This document shows positions 1 through 8,025 of a stretch of DNA of 41,129 bases, in pieces (within the stretch, counting starts at the first letter, position 1; the number at the start of each line of letters is the position of its first letter). The notes under the pieces were generated by a model. The model was not told the DNA's origin. It did no database searches and was given only the letters and a program-made list of their open reading frames with translations. This stretch comes from a virus: positions 1-41,129 of the IMG/VR virus record IMGVR_UViG_3300030117_002062. The stretch is one strand, 5' to 3'. Made by a program: the position numbers and the translations under genes.

Positions 1-117
1 CAATATCCCAGGATTTGGTACTGTCTTCGTAAGAGATATCGACCAAGATGCAAACGCTAGAATTGGAAAAGCAATTTATATGGAGATGGGATTCGAGTTC
101 GGACCTCCTTCATATCA
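1..117. repeat. Contig-end overlap, left copy (pairs with 41013-41129)
   Basis: Bases 1-117 align without gaps to 41013-41129, with one mismatch (19 T against 41031 A). The overlap lies inside the capsid gene and keeps its frame. This is best read as circular closure of an assembled genome, giving 41,012 unique bases. It is not a biological terminal repeat, which would not normally sit inside the MCP gene. Confidence 0.9.
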
Positions 118-142
118 TGCAAAGATTCAAGCAGTAGCTTAA
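1..142 (+). CDS. Major capsid protein, C-terminal part (continues from 40027)
   Basis: This is the 3' end of the capsid gene that begins near the right end of the window. The reading frame is open from base 2 and ends at TAA 140-142. The peptide NIPGFGTVFVRDIDQDANA matches the C-terminal end of the gene at 40027. Joining 1-142 to 40027-41012 gives 1128 nt, an uninterrupted 375-codon gene. The piece is split only because the circular contig was opened inside it. The overlap carries one synonymous GGT/GGA difference. A hairpin terminator follows directly. Confidence 0.93.
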   Translation, partial: NIPGFGTVFVRDIDQDANARIGKAIYMEMGFEFGPPSYHAKIQAVA

Positions 143-152
143 TTTAATAAAC

Positions 153-188
153 AAGATTAGGGTGGAACTCCACCTCCACCCTTTTCTT
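153..188 (+). terminator. Intrinsic terminator after the capsid gene
   Basis: GGGTGGA (160-166) pairs with TCCACCC (175-181) across an 8-nt loop and is followed by TTTTCTT. Outer AAGA/TCTT bases can also pair after a small internal loop. It begins 10 bp after the MCP stop, so it probably ends the abundant scaffold-MCP transcript. Confidence 0.8.
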
Positions 189-207
189 GTGCTATAGTAA
201 GGAATAT

Positions 208-540
208 ATGATACAATCAAAATTAGCTTTAATAGATGTTTCCGCAGACAATAATGATAGCTTAGGTGTAAAAACTGATGGCATGTTATTATGTGGTGTA
301 CAATTTCCTGCAGCCATGACAGGCACTGCAATCACATTTGACTTTGCATTAGACAATAGTACTTGGATTGACGTTAAAGAAACAGATGGAACAGAGGTAA
401 GTTACACAGTTTCAGCAGGAGATGTTGTAAGGGTTGACCCTTCAGGTTGGGCTTTTGCAAGTGGTGGCTACTTAAGAGTCTCATCTAACGGTTCGGAAGC
501 AGCAGACAGAGAAATAATATTACACTTTAGACATAGTTAG
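208..540 (+). CDS. Small beta-rich probable virion protein (head decoration or fibre candidate)
   Basis: This 110-aa protein is not recognised by family. The ATG at 208 is preferred over an upstream TTG because AAGGA (199-203) sits at the right distance. The product is rich in short alternating hydrophobic and polar stretches (GMLLCGVQFPAAMTGTAITF, DGTEVSYTVSAGDVV) that suggest an all-beta domain, ending in LHFRHS. It is the first gene after the MCP terminator. A TATAGT box at 193-198 could start a separate transcript. Its place between the capsid and tail genes suggests a head-surface or connector-associated role, but that is inference from position. Confidence 0.75.
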   Translation: MIQSKLALIDVSADNNDSLGVKTDGMLLCGVQFPAAMTGTAITFDFALDNSTWIDVKETDGTEVSYTVSAGDVVRVDPSGWAFASGGYLRVSSNGSEAADREIILHFRHS

Positions 541-549
541 GAGATACAA

Positions 550-735
550 ATGGGTATACTCTTAATACTAAAAGAGGGTAGAAATCTTAATATAGAAAGT
601 ATACCTGACCAACCTTTGGAACCTTCGTTTCCTATTGTTAATCCTAACGATACAGCTAATGATGGTTGGTTTGGTACAGGTGCATTTGGTCAAGCTATCT
701 TTGCTAAATCATTACAGGAAGAAGGTGCAGCATAA
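550..735 (+). CDS. Hypothetical small protein (61 aa)
   Basis: Unrecognised protein of 61 aa, rich in Pro, Asn and Gly, with no membrane segment. GGAG (540-543) lies upstream of the ATG. Its TAA overlaps the next ATG (TAATG at 733-737), so it is probably translated with the following structural gene. Its position between capsid and tail genes suggests a minor virion or assembly role; nothing in the sequence shows more. Confidence 0.65.
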   Translation: MGILLILKEGRNLNIESIPDQPLEPSFPIVNPNDTANDGWFGTGAFGQAIFAKSLQEEGAA

Positions 736-1739
736 TGGCTACTATTGGAAATTTAGTTGATAGAGTTTACAGAGAATATCTAGAACCTATGGACGATTTA
801 CAACCATATACTTTATTATCAACAGGTATTAATGCTAGTGAGACTACTGTATCTTTTGACGGTTCATTACTTACACAAGAAGAAGAAGATGTAATGGAGG
901 CAGGCTCTATTATAGAAATAGGACAAGAGTTACTTCTATGTAAAGAGTTAAGTACAGTAAATAATACAGTTACAGTTGTGAGAGGTGTAAGAGGAACTGA
1001 ACCTACAGGACATGCTGCAGGAGATACTATAAAAATATCACCTCCATTTCCTAGGAAGAATGTTTATGATGCTGTTCTTGACCAAATAAATACATTGTTT
1101 CCTTCTTTGTTTGCTGTAGATGTACAAGAAATTACAGCTTCAACTGGTTATACACTTATAGGTACACATGATAATCCTGGTACAAATAACTATATAGTAT
1201 CTGTAATGAAAGCTATATCACAATACACAGACTTTTCTGCTGGTTCAGATAGTACAGGCGTAGTGTTTGCTCCTGTAGTATGTCAACTAGTAGAGTTACC
1301 AAATCCATTTACATTTGTAGATAGTGATGGTGTGTCAAGAACTATAACTTATTCATCAGGTCCTAACGTTGTAAATGCTTTACAATTTTCTAATATATCT
1401 GCAGGTCATACTACATTTGTAACATTTAAAAAGAAATTTATAGAACCAACATCAGAGACTGATACCTTGGCAAGTATAGGATTAGAGCCTGAATATGAAG
1501 GTATAATTATGGCAGGGGTAACTGCACAGTTAATATCAGGTAAAGATTTACCTAAAGCTACCGCAGAATATATTACTGAACAAATGGCAATATCTAATTA
1601 CCCTGTAGGTTCATCTTCATCTATCAGAAACTCATTATTACAGTACAGAAATTTGCTTATAGAACAAGCAAGAAAGTATTTGAGGTCTAAATATCCTGAA
1701 GCTATTTCAGTAAATGATATTACAGTAAGCGTGCAATAA
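735..1739 (+). CDS. Probable head-tail adaptor or tail structural protein (334 aa)
   Basis: This 334-aa protein begins with a helical start (MATIGNLVDRVYREYLEP). A beta-rich region follows with the pattern VTVVRGVRGTEPTGHAAGD (about residues 84-102), seen in phage virion proteins that present short beta domains. The C-terminal third is helical and basic (about 285-325). It overlaps both neighbours by TAATG. Position after the capsid genes and before a large beta-rich protein fits an adaptor or tail-hub component. The exact role is not resolved from sequence alone. Confidence 0.7.
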   Translation: MATIGNLVDRVYREYLEPMDDLQPYTLLSTGINASETTVSFDGSLLTQEEEDVMEAGSIIEIGQELLLCKELSTVNNTVTVVRGVRGTEPTGHAAGDTIKISPPFPRKNVYDAVLDQINTLFPSLFAVDVQEITASTGYTLIGTHDNPGTNNYIVSVMKAISQYTDFSAGSDSTGVVFAPVVCQLVELPNPFTFVDSDGVSRTITYSSGPNVVNALQFSNISAGHTTFVTFKKKFIEPTSETDTLASIGLEPEYEGIIMAGVTAQLISGKDLPKATAEYITEQMAISNYPVGSSSSIRNSLLQYRNLLIEQARKYLRSKYPEAISVNDITVSVQ

Positions 1740-3685
1740 TGCCTAGACTTACTACTCAAGCAGAAGTCTCAAATCCAAAAAGAAAAGGGTATGATTTTCG
1801 TATAGATAATCAACTTTATAGAGCTGCTATAGGTCCTGGTAGACAAATGACAATAGAATCATCTGATGTTAATCAACAAGGTATTAATGTTAAACAAAAT
1901 CCTGAAGATTTTACATCTAACTTAGGTCGTATATATTCAAGAAATGATTTTAGTGGTGGTTCTAATTTAGACAATGCACACAGAGCAAATGGTACTCCTG
2001 CTGACACAACTAGATTTTGGGATAGTGAAGGCGTAGATGTATTTACCCAAGACTTAGGTAAAGGATATAATATACAGTTATTAAACTCAACTAAAAAAGA
2101 ACAATCATTAAGTTCGTCTGATAATGATAATCATATGGCTGTGGTTGGTACAAACATATTTGTATCTGATGATGCTACTTTATATATATCAACTGATGGT
2201 GGTGATAACTGGAGTACACAGTCTACAAATTTAACAGCAGGTTATCATATTAAAGGCCTTGCAGCTAGCGGTACAGACCTATACATAACTGCTAACAATG
2301 GTTCTGCAGGAGAAATAGAAGTACTACCTACTGCTAATGCAACACCAGGTTCATCTACACAGAAAGTATCTGCAGCTATATACGATAAAATATTTGCAGT
2401 AAAAGGTCAATTCATGGTAACCATAGGTAATGCTATACATCAATATGATGGTGATACTACAGTAGGTTCTGCAATAATAACATTGGCAACTGGAGATACA
2501 TTTACAGACGTTACTGATGCAGGTGCTGTAATACTTGGTACTGCCACAGATGGTAGAATATATTCTTTTAAAAATGTTACAGGTACATTTACTGCAAAAG
2601 GTCAAACAGAAATTAAAGGAGGAGAGCAACCTACATGCATAATAGAATCGCAGGGTATAGTATTCTATGGTACTAAAGATACACAGATTACTGGCAACAA
2701 AGTTATTGGAAGGTTATACCGTGCTCAGTTAAATGTTGCAGATGATTTGTATGTAGTAGGCAATCAACAATTAGTAAAGGAATGGGACGTAGATAATATA
2801 GACAATGCACCTCATACTTTATTTAGTACAAGAGATAGTGTTTATTTAGGTATAAAAGAATCAAGTAGCTCTTCTCATTTATGGAGATACTATTTGCCTA
2901 CAGCAGGTATAGCTAGATATTACAAAGCTAATGCAGGAGGTATAGTAACAAATATTAATTTAGTAGATGAAAAGTTTTTCTTTACAGTTAGTGGTGATGG
3001 TGTATATCAACAAACTAGCAACTTTGAATCTGAAGGTTTTTTAATAGCTGCACCTGCAGATTTTTTTACAGCAGAAAATAAACAATTTGTAGAAGCCAAT
3101 GTATCTGTAGAAGAATTAGACAGTGGTTCAAGTGTAGAGTTACATATATCAAATAAATACGAAGCTATTAACAATAGTAATGACAGCACTTGGACTTTAG
3201 AAGTAAATGTAAATTCAGGTATTGGTGAAGAACCTGTTCAGTTGTCTAGGTTAGCTAGGTATGTAGCTGTTAAAATTGTTTTAAAGTCAAGCAACAACAC
3301 TGCCACTCCTAAATTTAAATCGTTTGAAGTAAGAGCATTGGCAAGTCCTGAGCTTGTAGTTGTACAAATACCTGTAAATATATCTGACAGAGTAGAAAGG
3401 CCTTATCGCAAACCTTTGCACGTAAAGAATTTAGGAGAAATAATATATCAATCTTTAAAACAAAAAGAAGGTACTTCAATTACTTTAGAGTTATATGACC
3501 CTGCAGAAATAATTAGAGGTGTAGTAGAAAAGATTACATATCCTATAGAAGATAATCCTAATATAGGCAGTGTTACTCATTATGCTATACTTACAGTTCG
3601 TGGAACAAGACAGCAAACATTTAGTCAATTAACTTCAGGAGACGTTGCAGGTGTAAAAGGTTTTGCTATTATGAGATACGGATAA
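1739..3685 (+). CDS. Large beta-rich tail protein with propeller-like repeats (648 aa)
   Basis: The middle of this 648-aa protein has recurring beta-hairpin units: AVVGTNIFVSDDATLYISTDGG, then SGTDLYITANNGS, then ILGTATDGRIYSFKN. One is a BNR/Asp-box-like motif, STDGGDNWST (about residues 157-166). Such motifs occur in beta-propellers. The last 120 residues look like a separate beta domain. There is no signal peptide or membrane segment. It lies between the probable adaptor and the fibre-like gene, so a tail-tube, hub or receptor-contact role is plausible. It would serve as the side tail apparatus of a short-tailed phage, but the family is not identified. Confidence 0.7.
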   Translation: MPRLTTQAEVSNPKRKGYDFRIDNQLYRAAIGPGRQMTIESSDVNQQGINVKQNPEDFTSNLGRIYSRNDFSGGSNLDNAHRANGTPADTTRFWDSEGVDVFTQDLGKGYNIQLLNSTKKEQSLSSSDNDNHMAVVGTNIFVSDDATLYISTDGGDNWSTQSTNLTAGYHIKGLAASGTDLYITANNGSAGEIEVLPTANATPGSSTQKVSAAIYDKIFAVKGQFMVTIGNAIHQYDGDTTVGSAIITLATGDTFTDVTDAGAVILGTATDGRIYSFKNVTGTFTAKGQTEIKGGEQPTCIIESQGIVFYGTKDTQITGNKVIGRLYRAQLNVADDLYVVGNQQLVKEWDVDNIDNAPHTLFSTRDSVYLGIKESSSSSHLWRYYLPTAGIARYYKANAGGIVTNINLVDEKFFFTVSGDGVYQQTSNFESEGFLIAAPADFFTAENKQFVEANVSVEELDSGSSVELHISNKYEAINNSNDSTWTLEVNVNSGIGEEPVQLSRLARYVAVKIVLKSSNNTATPKFKSFEVRALASPELVVVQIPVNISDRVERPYRKPLHVKNLGEIIYQSLKQKEGTSITLELYDPAEIIRGVVEKITYPIEDNPNIGSVTHYAILTVRGTRQQTFSQLTSGDVAGVKGFAIMRYG

Positions 3686-3697
3686 GAAAAATTAGTG

Positions 3698-3703
3698 TAT
3701 AAT
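3698..3703 (+). promoter_or_regulatory. TATAAT box just upstream of the fibre-like gene
   Basis: A perfect TATAAT lies 8 nt before the ATG at 3712, overlapped by a GGAG ribosome site (3705-3708). No clear -35 is seen. It could be a near-leaderless promoter like those at 5555 and 21525, or chance in AT-rich DNA. Confidence 0.4.
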
Positions 3704-3711
3704 GGAGAAAT

Positions 3712-4413
3712 ATGGTAGCTAGAGAAACCAATTTAGTAAACGCATTTGAAACCACATTAGCTGCACAATTAGCTAGTGGTGGTACATCTATAAATTTAAC
3801 TGATGACCCTGGAGTAGATGCTCCTGTATATTTAGTTATAGACCCTGACAATGACAGCAACAGAGAAGTTGTATTATGGTCAACAGGAACAAACCACGCT
3901 GCTGCTACAGTCACAAGAGATATAGACAGTAAGCATGGAACAGACCCTACACACGCATCAGGAACAAAAGTAAGATTAGCTGTAGTTAAACAACATATAG
4001 AAGAAGCACATGATGCTATTCAACAAGGTTTTATATTAGAAGATGGTGCAGGCACAGAGGTTACAATTAACCCTGCTGTTTCATCAGGTGTTTATACAGC
4101 TAGAGAAATTAAGTTTGTAGATGGTGATGGTGTAGATATTACCTGGACAGATACAGACAATGGTACAGATGCAGACCCATATGATTTAACATTTAAAGTA
4201 GACATAGCAAACGCTACAGAGTTAGCTTCAGGTCTTGCATTAACAGATGAATTATTAGTATCAGATGCAGGGACTATTAAAAGAATGGATATATCCTTGA
4301 TAGCAGATGCTATTGCAGGAACAGGATTGTCAGCTAGTGGTGGTCAATTAAATGCAACCGCAACAGGTTTTGAGTTAAATAGTGCAAAAGCGTTTTTTGC
4401 ACTTAATGGATAG
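3712..4413 (+). CDS. Tail fibre or baseplate-like protein (233 aa)
   Basis: This 233-aa protein starts VARETNLVNAFETTLAAQL. The segment EVVLWSTGTNHAAATVTRDI, followed by GTKVRLAVVKQHIEEAHDAI, is a layout common in phage fibre N-terminal domains, which attach to the tail. The rest is Gly/Ala/Thr/Asp-rich beta sequence ending near a short hydrophobic tail. It has its own ribosome site (GGAG) and a possible promoter just upstream. Small beta proteins that may be fibre tips or accessories follow. The family call is by resemblance only. Confidence 0.65.
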   Translation: MVARETNLVNAFETTLAAQLASGGTSINLTDDPGVDAPVYLVIDPDNDSNREVVLWSTGTNHAAATVTRDIDSKHGTDPTHASGTKVRLAVVKQHIEEAHDAIQQGFILEDGAGTEVTINPAVSSGVYTAREIKFVDGDGVDITWTDTDNGTDADPYDLTFKVDIANATELASGLALTDELLVSDAGTIKRMDISLIADAIAGTGLSASGGQLNATATGFELNSAKAFFALNG

Positions 4414-4426
4414 TAGGAGATAAAAT

Positions 4427-4744
4427 ATGGCAAGTGGAATATTAGGACAAGCAGTAGGTACAGGCTCTGAAGCTGACATCTACACAGTTCCTTCTAATAC
4501 ATTAGCAGTTGTGAATGTTTCTATCATCAATAATGATGCTAGTAACAATGAAGCAGTAGTTCTTAGATTAATTAATTCAGGAGAAACTACAGGTGCAAAA
4601 CACAATCTTGAAAATATGTCTATTGTTTCTAATGGTGTAGTTGAAAGAACTGCAATCGTTATGACTGATGGAGATAAAATTTCATTAAATGCTAGTTCAG
4701 ATGTATCTATTTCAGTTTACGGCATAGAAGAAAGTACAAGCTAA
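4427..4744 (+). CDS. Small beta-sandwich-like virion protein (105 aa)
   Basis: A 105-aa beta-rich protein, preceded by TAGGAGATAAAAT as ribosome site. It opens MASGILGQAV and continues with alternating strands (TLAVVNVSIINNDASNNEAV, DKISLNASSDVSISVYGI). It resembles small phage proteins that decorate fibres or heads. Its TAA overlaps the next ATG (TAATG). Function is inferred only from fold-like composition and position in the tail block. Confidence 0.6.
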   Translation: MASGILGQAVGTGSEADIYTVPSNTLAVVNVSIINNDASNNEAVVLRLINSGETTGAKHNLENMSIVSNGVVERTAIVMTDGDKISLNASSDVSISVYGIEESTS

Positions 4745-5043
4745 TGGCTAGAAAGAAAAGTTGGCGTAGTGGTGAGATTAAGTCTATACAGACTTTCTCT
4801 TATCAAGATAGTTCAAATGCCAATGGAGATTTTACTTTAGGTATTAATGCAGTAGATTTATCTCATAGTTTTGTTGGACATACTTCTGCTTATGATAGTG
4901 GTAATTCAAATCCAATTACTTCTACAAGGCAAGTATATTTAAATAGCACAACTCAACTTGTTGGACAAGCAAGAAACTCAGGAGGTAGTGGTTCATCTTT
5001 ATTTACTGCAGGAGCAGGACAGGTGGTAGAGTTTTATGCCTAG
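4744..5043 (+). CDS. Small repeat-family tail protein, copy 1 (99 aa)
   Basis: This protein of 99 aa shares an ordered set of motifs with the next gene: a Gly/Lys-Ser-Ile-Gln opening (GEIKSIQ), a SINAV/GINAV core, an ST-T turn (STTQLV) and a C-terminal VVEFY/VLEFY. The two genes therefore look like a diverged tandem duplication. It overlaps the next gene by 8 nt. It lies among fibre-like genes, so it may be a fibre-tip or host-contact module. No known family was recognised. Confidence 0.65.
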   Translation: MARKKSWRSGEIKSIQTFSYQDSSNANGDFTLGINAVDLSHSFVGHTSAYDSGNSNPITSTRQVYLNSTTQLVGQARNSGGSGSSLFTAGAGQVVEFYA

Positions 5044-5314
5044 ATATAGTTTAGAAAATCAAGCAGGTGCAGTTAAATCTATTCAACAAGAACTTTGTGG
5101 TGCAAGTCATAATGGAAGTTCTACAACAAAATCAATTAACGCTGTAAATACTAATTATGCTTATGTTGTGAGTTCAGGTGGTAGTGAACAAGCACCTGGA
5201 GTTAATATACAAGATAGTACAACATTATTTTTAAGGTGGCGACATAGTCAACAACATTATTACAGAACAACATCTACAGTATTAGAGTTTTATGGTGGTC
5301 GTGGATATGAATAA
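5036..5314 (+). CDS. Small repeat-family tail protein, copy 2 (92 aa)
   Basis: Paralogue of the preceding gene. It shares GAVKSIQ near the N-terminus, SINAV in the middle, DSTTLFLRW and a C-terminal TVLEFYGG. The spacing between shared motifs is similar, while the loops differ freely. This suggests a conserved beta core with variable loops. It begins inside the previous gene and ends overlapping the next. The role is inferred to be adsorption-related. Confidence 0.65.
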   Translation: MPRYSLENQAGAVKSIQQELCGASHNGSSTTKSINAVNTNYAYVVSSGGSEQAPGVNIQDSTTLFLRWRHSQQHYYRTTSTVLEFYGGRGYE

Positions 5315-5549
5315 AAGTTCTGCTCAATTAAGTTCAGGTAATGTAGTAACTATGGTTTTGACAGATAGTTTGGGTAGAGTACCTGAAGGAAATGTACCTT
5401 TAAATATAGAAGTTCCTGAAACTATTTTAGGATATAAATATGATGAAAATGCTGAAGAGGTAGTAGACAAAACTGTAAGCAGTTTTACTGCACCTAGCGA
5501 AGGTAAATATTTTGACAATGATGGGAATGAAATAGATATTCCTTCTTAA
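5307..5549 (+). CDS. Hypothetical small acidic protein (80 aa)
   Basis: Unrecognised protein of 80 aa from ATG 5307; ATG 5292 in the same frame would add 5 residues. The later start gives a short overlap with the previous stop (ATGAATAA) and is preferred, although no strong ribosome site separates the two. It contains GYKYDENAEEVVDKTVSSF and ends in an acidic tail DNDGNEIDIPS. It is the last gene of the tail block. Confidence 0.55.
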   Translation: MNKSSAQLSSGNVVTMVLTDSLGRVPEGNVPLNIEVPETILGYKYDENAEEVVDKTVSSFTAPSEGKYFDNDGNEIDIPS

Positions 5550-5554
5550 TATGA

Positions 5555-5560
5555 TATAAT
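5555..5560 (+). promoter_or_regulatory. TATAAT box positioned for a leaderless transcript of the lysis group
   Basis: A perfect TATAAT lies 7 nt before the ATG at 5568, and no ribosome site lies between. This spacing would place transcription start on or next to the start codon. It sits exactly at the boundary between tail and membrane/lysis genes. A -35 was not recognisable. Confidence 0.5.
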
Positions 5561-5567
5561 CCGATTT

Positions 5568-5729
5568 ATGGATTTACTCATATACTTACTTTTAATTGTT
5601 TTAGTTATAGAAAACTATGGTAATCTATATAAATTTTTGACAGGTAAATCACAGAAAGCACCTTACTATCATAAGAAAAAAGACCCTTGGAATTGGCAAG
5701 ATGATTGGAATACAGATGACATCTTATAA
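5568..5729 (+). CDS. Small N-terminally anchored membrane protein (53 aa)
   Basis: A 53-aa protein that begins with a hydrophobic segment (MDLLIYLLLIVLVIENYG, residues 1-18). A basic, then Trp/Asp-rich cytoplasmic-looking tail follows (KKKDPWNWQDDWNTDD). Its 3' end overlaps the start of the next gene by 14 nt. It has no ribosome site but follows a TATAAT box by 7 nt. A single short membrane span beside an XhlA-like gene suggests a lysis or membrane-association role. The family is unknown. Confidence 0.6.
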   Translation: MDLLIYLLLIVLVIENYGNLYKFLTGKSQKAPYYHKKKDPWNWQDDWNTDDIL

Positions 5730-5910
5730 TAATGGTAATGGCTTTACACAAAAAGAAATGTTAAATCTTATATTAGAAGGGCAACAAGATATAAATAAAC
5801 GTATAGATGAGTTACACGAAAAGGTTAATCAAAAAATATCAAGACAAGAGCTAAGTGGTTGGTTAGTTGCAATCTCGGCACTGGTGGTGTTAATCAATAA
5901 CTTAATGTGA
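5716..5910 (+). CDS. XhlA-like small membrane protein, possible lysis accessory (64 aa)
   Basis: The protein has a predicted amphipathic or coiled-coil region (DINKRIDELHEKVNQKI, about residues 27-43) followed by one C-terminal membrane segment (GWLVAISALVVLINNLM). This is the plan of XhlA/hemolysin-type phage lysis accessories. ATG 5716 is chosen; ATG 5701 in frame would add five residues but lies deeper in the previous gene. It overlaps the next gene's GTG by 4 nt, suggesting coupled translation with the exported acidic protein. Confidence 0.6.
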   Translation: MTSYNNGNGFTQKEMLNLILEGQQDINKRIDELHEKVNQKISRQELSGWLVAISALVVLINNLM

Positions 5911-7775
5911 AAAAACTTGCAGTATTAACTGCAGTTCTTTTACTTGCTATACCTATACATTCTATAGCAGAAGAAACTACAGTCACAGAAACATTTGATA
6001 ATCAAGAAATAAATACAGATATTACATTTGTGTATGGAGCTAGTGATACAGTTGTAAGTGCTGCTACCACACAAAGTCCTGATTGTGCTAGTACACAAGA
6101 ACAGGGTCTTATAGGTATAGAAGACATGGATTGTTTTCAGAGTGTATATTTTGGTAATGATAGATATCAATTAGGTATAAGAGGTAGTTCAGATAATCTT
6201 ACTATTGCATTTCCAAACGAACCATACGAAGTTGGTTTTAATTATGGTGCTATTGACCAAGAAGGTGGTGTATCAGGTGTTGTATATTATGACAATGGTG
6301 CATCAGAAAACTTTACATTAGATGTAAATACAGATATGACAGTAGCAGGTAGCAAGGTATTTGCAGTAGCAGAAGAAGTAGATACATTTATTACAGAGAT
6401 AGTAATAGAAGGAATAACTGATTGGTGGCTTATAGATAATGTATACTATAAATATGATATACCTGATAACACGCCACCTAGTACGACAACAACTAGCACA
6501 ACCCTCCCCAAAGCAGAAGATGTCGTTGAAGATAATATTACAACGTATTTGGCATGGGACGAAAATGGCTGTGAACACCCAGATAATCCTTTATCGTATA
6601 AACAATATTTGGAAGCCATAGAAAGTGGAGATTGGTTTGGTTATCAGCCTGGTGATTGCACCGATATACCTGATGTTATTACTATCATTGTCGAACCCGA
6701 AGAAGAAGAAGATACGGAGGTACTAGGGGACGGCACCGTTACAGATATAGAACCTGAAGAAGAGGTCATAGAACTTACAGAAGAAGAGATAGCTGCTATA
6801 GAAGCAGAGATAAAAGCTGAAGAAGAACGTTTAATTCAGGAACAGATAGAAGCTGAAGAAGAATTACTTATACTGGAAGAGCTAGAAGATAGTGTAATTA
6901 TTCTTGAGGATATGTCTGAAGAAGAACTAGAAGAGTTTGTAGATGTCATACAAGAAATAGAAGACACTCTTGAAATCATAGAAATAGTAGAGGAAATAAT
7001 TGAACTAGATATACCTGATGATATAATCATAGTCATAGAAGAGGAGGTAATAGAAGATGAGCCTGTTATTGTGGTGGAAGATACAGAAGTGGCTGAGGAA
7101 GTTTTGGTTGAGCCAATACAGGAAGATGTTAAGAAAGAACCTATAGAGCTAACCGAAGAAGAGGTAGTCGAAGAAGTAGCTGAAATTGTAGAAGTTATAG
7201 ATATACCTATAGTAGAAGAAGATGCTACTGAAGAAGAGATAGCCGAAGTCATAGAGGAATATGTAGAGGAACTAGAGACAGAAGAAGTCATAGAAGTTCT
7301 TGAAGAAGTAAATGACGTAGGTGTACAGCAACTAGAAACTGTATCAGAAGAGGTTCAAGAAGTTATACAAGCAGTTGTGGAGGAGGCCATAGATGATGTT
7401 GAAGTACTTACAGAGGAGCAAATCGAAGTTGTTGCTGAGGTATTACAGGTGGAGACTGAAGACGTTGCTATCGTTGCAGAAGCAATTAGAACAGATGAAG
7501 TAGTAGCTGAAGCCGTAGAGGTATACGTAGAAAGAGCTGTAGAAAACTCTGATGTAGAGAACTATACACTAGCTGACGTTGTCACTGAGGTACAGTTTGA
7601 AACATTTATTGAGAATCCTATAGAAGTATTAGTTGATTTTGAACAAATAGATTTATCTAACATAGGTAATGATATGACTCAAGACCAAAAAGAAAAAGCA
7701 CAAGAAGTTGTTGTGCCAGTTATTCTTACTAGAATAGCTAGTATGGCAGCTTTAATATTTAGGAGAAGTTTATGA
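5907..7775 (+). CDS. Exported, extremely acidic Glu/Val/Ile-rich protein (622 aa)
   Basis: This protein begins at GTG 5907 with a clear Sec signal (MKKLAVLTAVLLLAIPIHSIA-EE). A beta-rich domain follows at about 22-190. Next come a low-complexity linker TTTTSTTLP and a small Cys-containing segment (DENGCEH to PGDCTD). About 350 residues dominated by Glu with Val/Ile/Ala then follow, likely forming long charged helices. It ends with a short hydrophobic stretch and Arg-Arg (RIASMAALIFRRSL). It sits between an XhlA-like gene and a two-span membrane protein. It may act at the host surface or wall, for example as a spanin-like, exclusion or adhesion factor. No family was recognised; the architecture, not the role, is certain. 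Confidence 0.75.
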   Translation: MKKLAVLTAVLLLAIPIHSIAEETTVTETFDNQEINTDITFVYGASDTVVSAATTQSPDCASTQEQGLIGIEDMDCFQSVYFGNDRYQLGIRGSSDNLTIAFPNEPYEVGFNYGAIDQEGGVSGVVYYDNGASENFTLDVNTDMTVAGSKVFAVAEEVDTFITEIVIEGITDWWLIDNVYYKYDIPDNTPPSTTTTSTTLPKAEDVVEDNITTYLAWDENGCEHPDNPLSYKQYLEAIESGDWFGYQPGDCTDIPDVITIIVEPEEEEDTEVLGDGTVTDIEPEEEVIELTEEEIAAIEAEIKAEEERLIQEQIEAEEELLILEELEDSVIILEDMSEEELEEFVDVIQEIEDTLEIIEIVEEIIELDIPDDIIIVIEEEVIEDEPVIVVEDTEVAEEVLVEPIQEDVKKEPIELTEEEVVEEVAEIVEVIDIPIVEEDATEEEIAEVIEEYVEELETEEVIEVLEEVNDVGVQQLETVSEEVQEVIQAVVEEAIDDVEVLTEEQIEVVAEVLQVETEDVAIVAEAIRTDEVVAEAVEVYVERAVENSDVENYTLADVVTEVQFETFIENPIEVLVDFEQIDLSNIGNDMTQDQKEKAQEVVVPVILTRIASMAALIFRRSL

Positions 7776-7987
7776 TAAAGAAACTATGGTCCTGGATTGT
7801 TGCTGCAATAAAAGAAACACTCAACCTTAGCTGGACATTAGTGGGTCTTGTAATTGCTACACTTACTTTAACTGGAAGTGCTCAACAAATAACAGGATTA
7901 GCTACTATAATTACATTAGTAATATGGTTATTGACCATAGGGTTTAGAAGTGATAAACCAAATACAAAAAAGAATGTGAGTAAATAA
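7772..7987 (+). CDS. Two-span membrane protein, holin candidate (71 aa)
   Basis: This protein of 71 aa has two hydrophobic segments (about 20-38 and 42-58: LSWTLVGLVIATLTLTGSA and ITGLATIITLVIWLLTIGF). A basic C-terminus follows (RSDKPNTKKNVSK). Size, topology and location after the exported protein fit a class II holin or related membrane factor. It overlaps its upstream neighbour by ATGA and the next micro-gene by TAATG. A second holin candidate is encoded at 10584, so the division of labour is unclear. Confidence 0.6.
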   Translation: MIKKLWSWIVAAIKETLNLSWTLVGLVIATLTLTGSAQQITGLATIITLVIWLLTIGFRSDKPNTKKNVSK

Positions 7988-8025
7988 TGGACTGTTGTGG
8001 TAACGGCTGTTGTGGCGGTAACTAA
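7987..8025 (+). CDS. Cys-rich 12-residue micropeptide gene
   Basis: A complete micro-ORF encodes MDCCGNGCCGGN. Its ATG overlaps the previous TAA (TAATG), and its own TAA overlaps the next ATG in the same way. Both neighbours in the chain use the same overlap, which argues that ribosomes pass through it. Two Cys pairs could bind metal or form disulfides. With only 13 codons, chance cannot be excluded without comparison to relatives. Confidence 0.45.
   Translation: MDCCGNGCCGGN

Noticed and set aside
6836-7291. 151-aa Ser-rich frame on the minus strand
   Set aside because: It is the antisense of the Glu-codon-rich section of the exported acidic gene; composition alone explains it.
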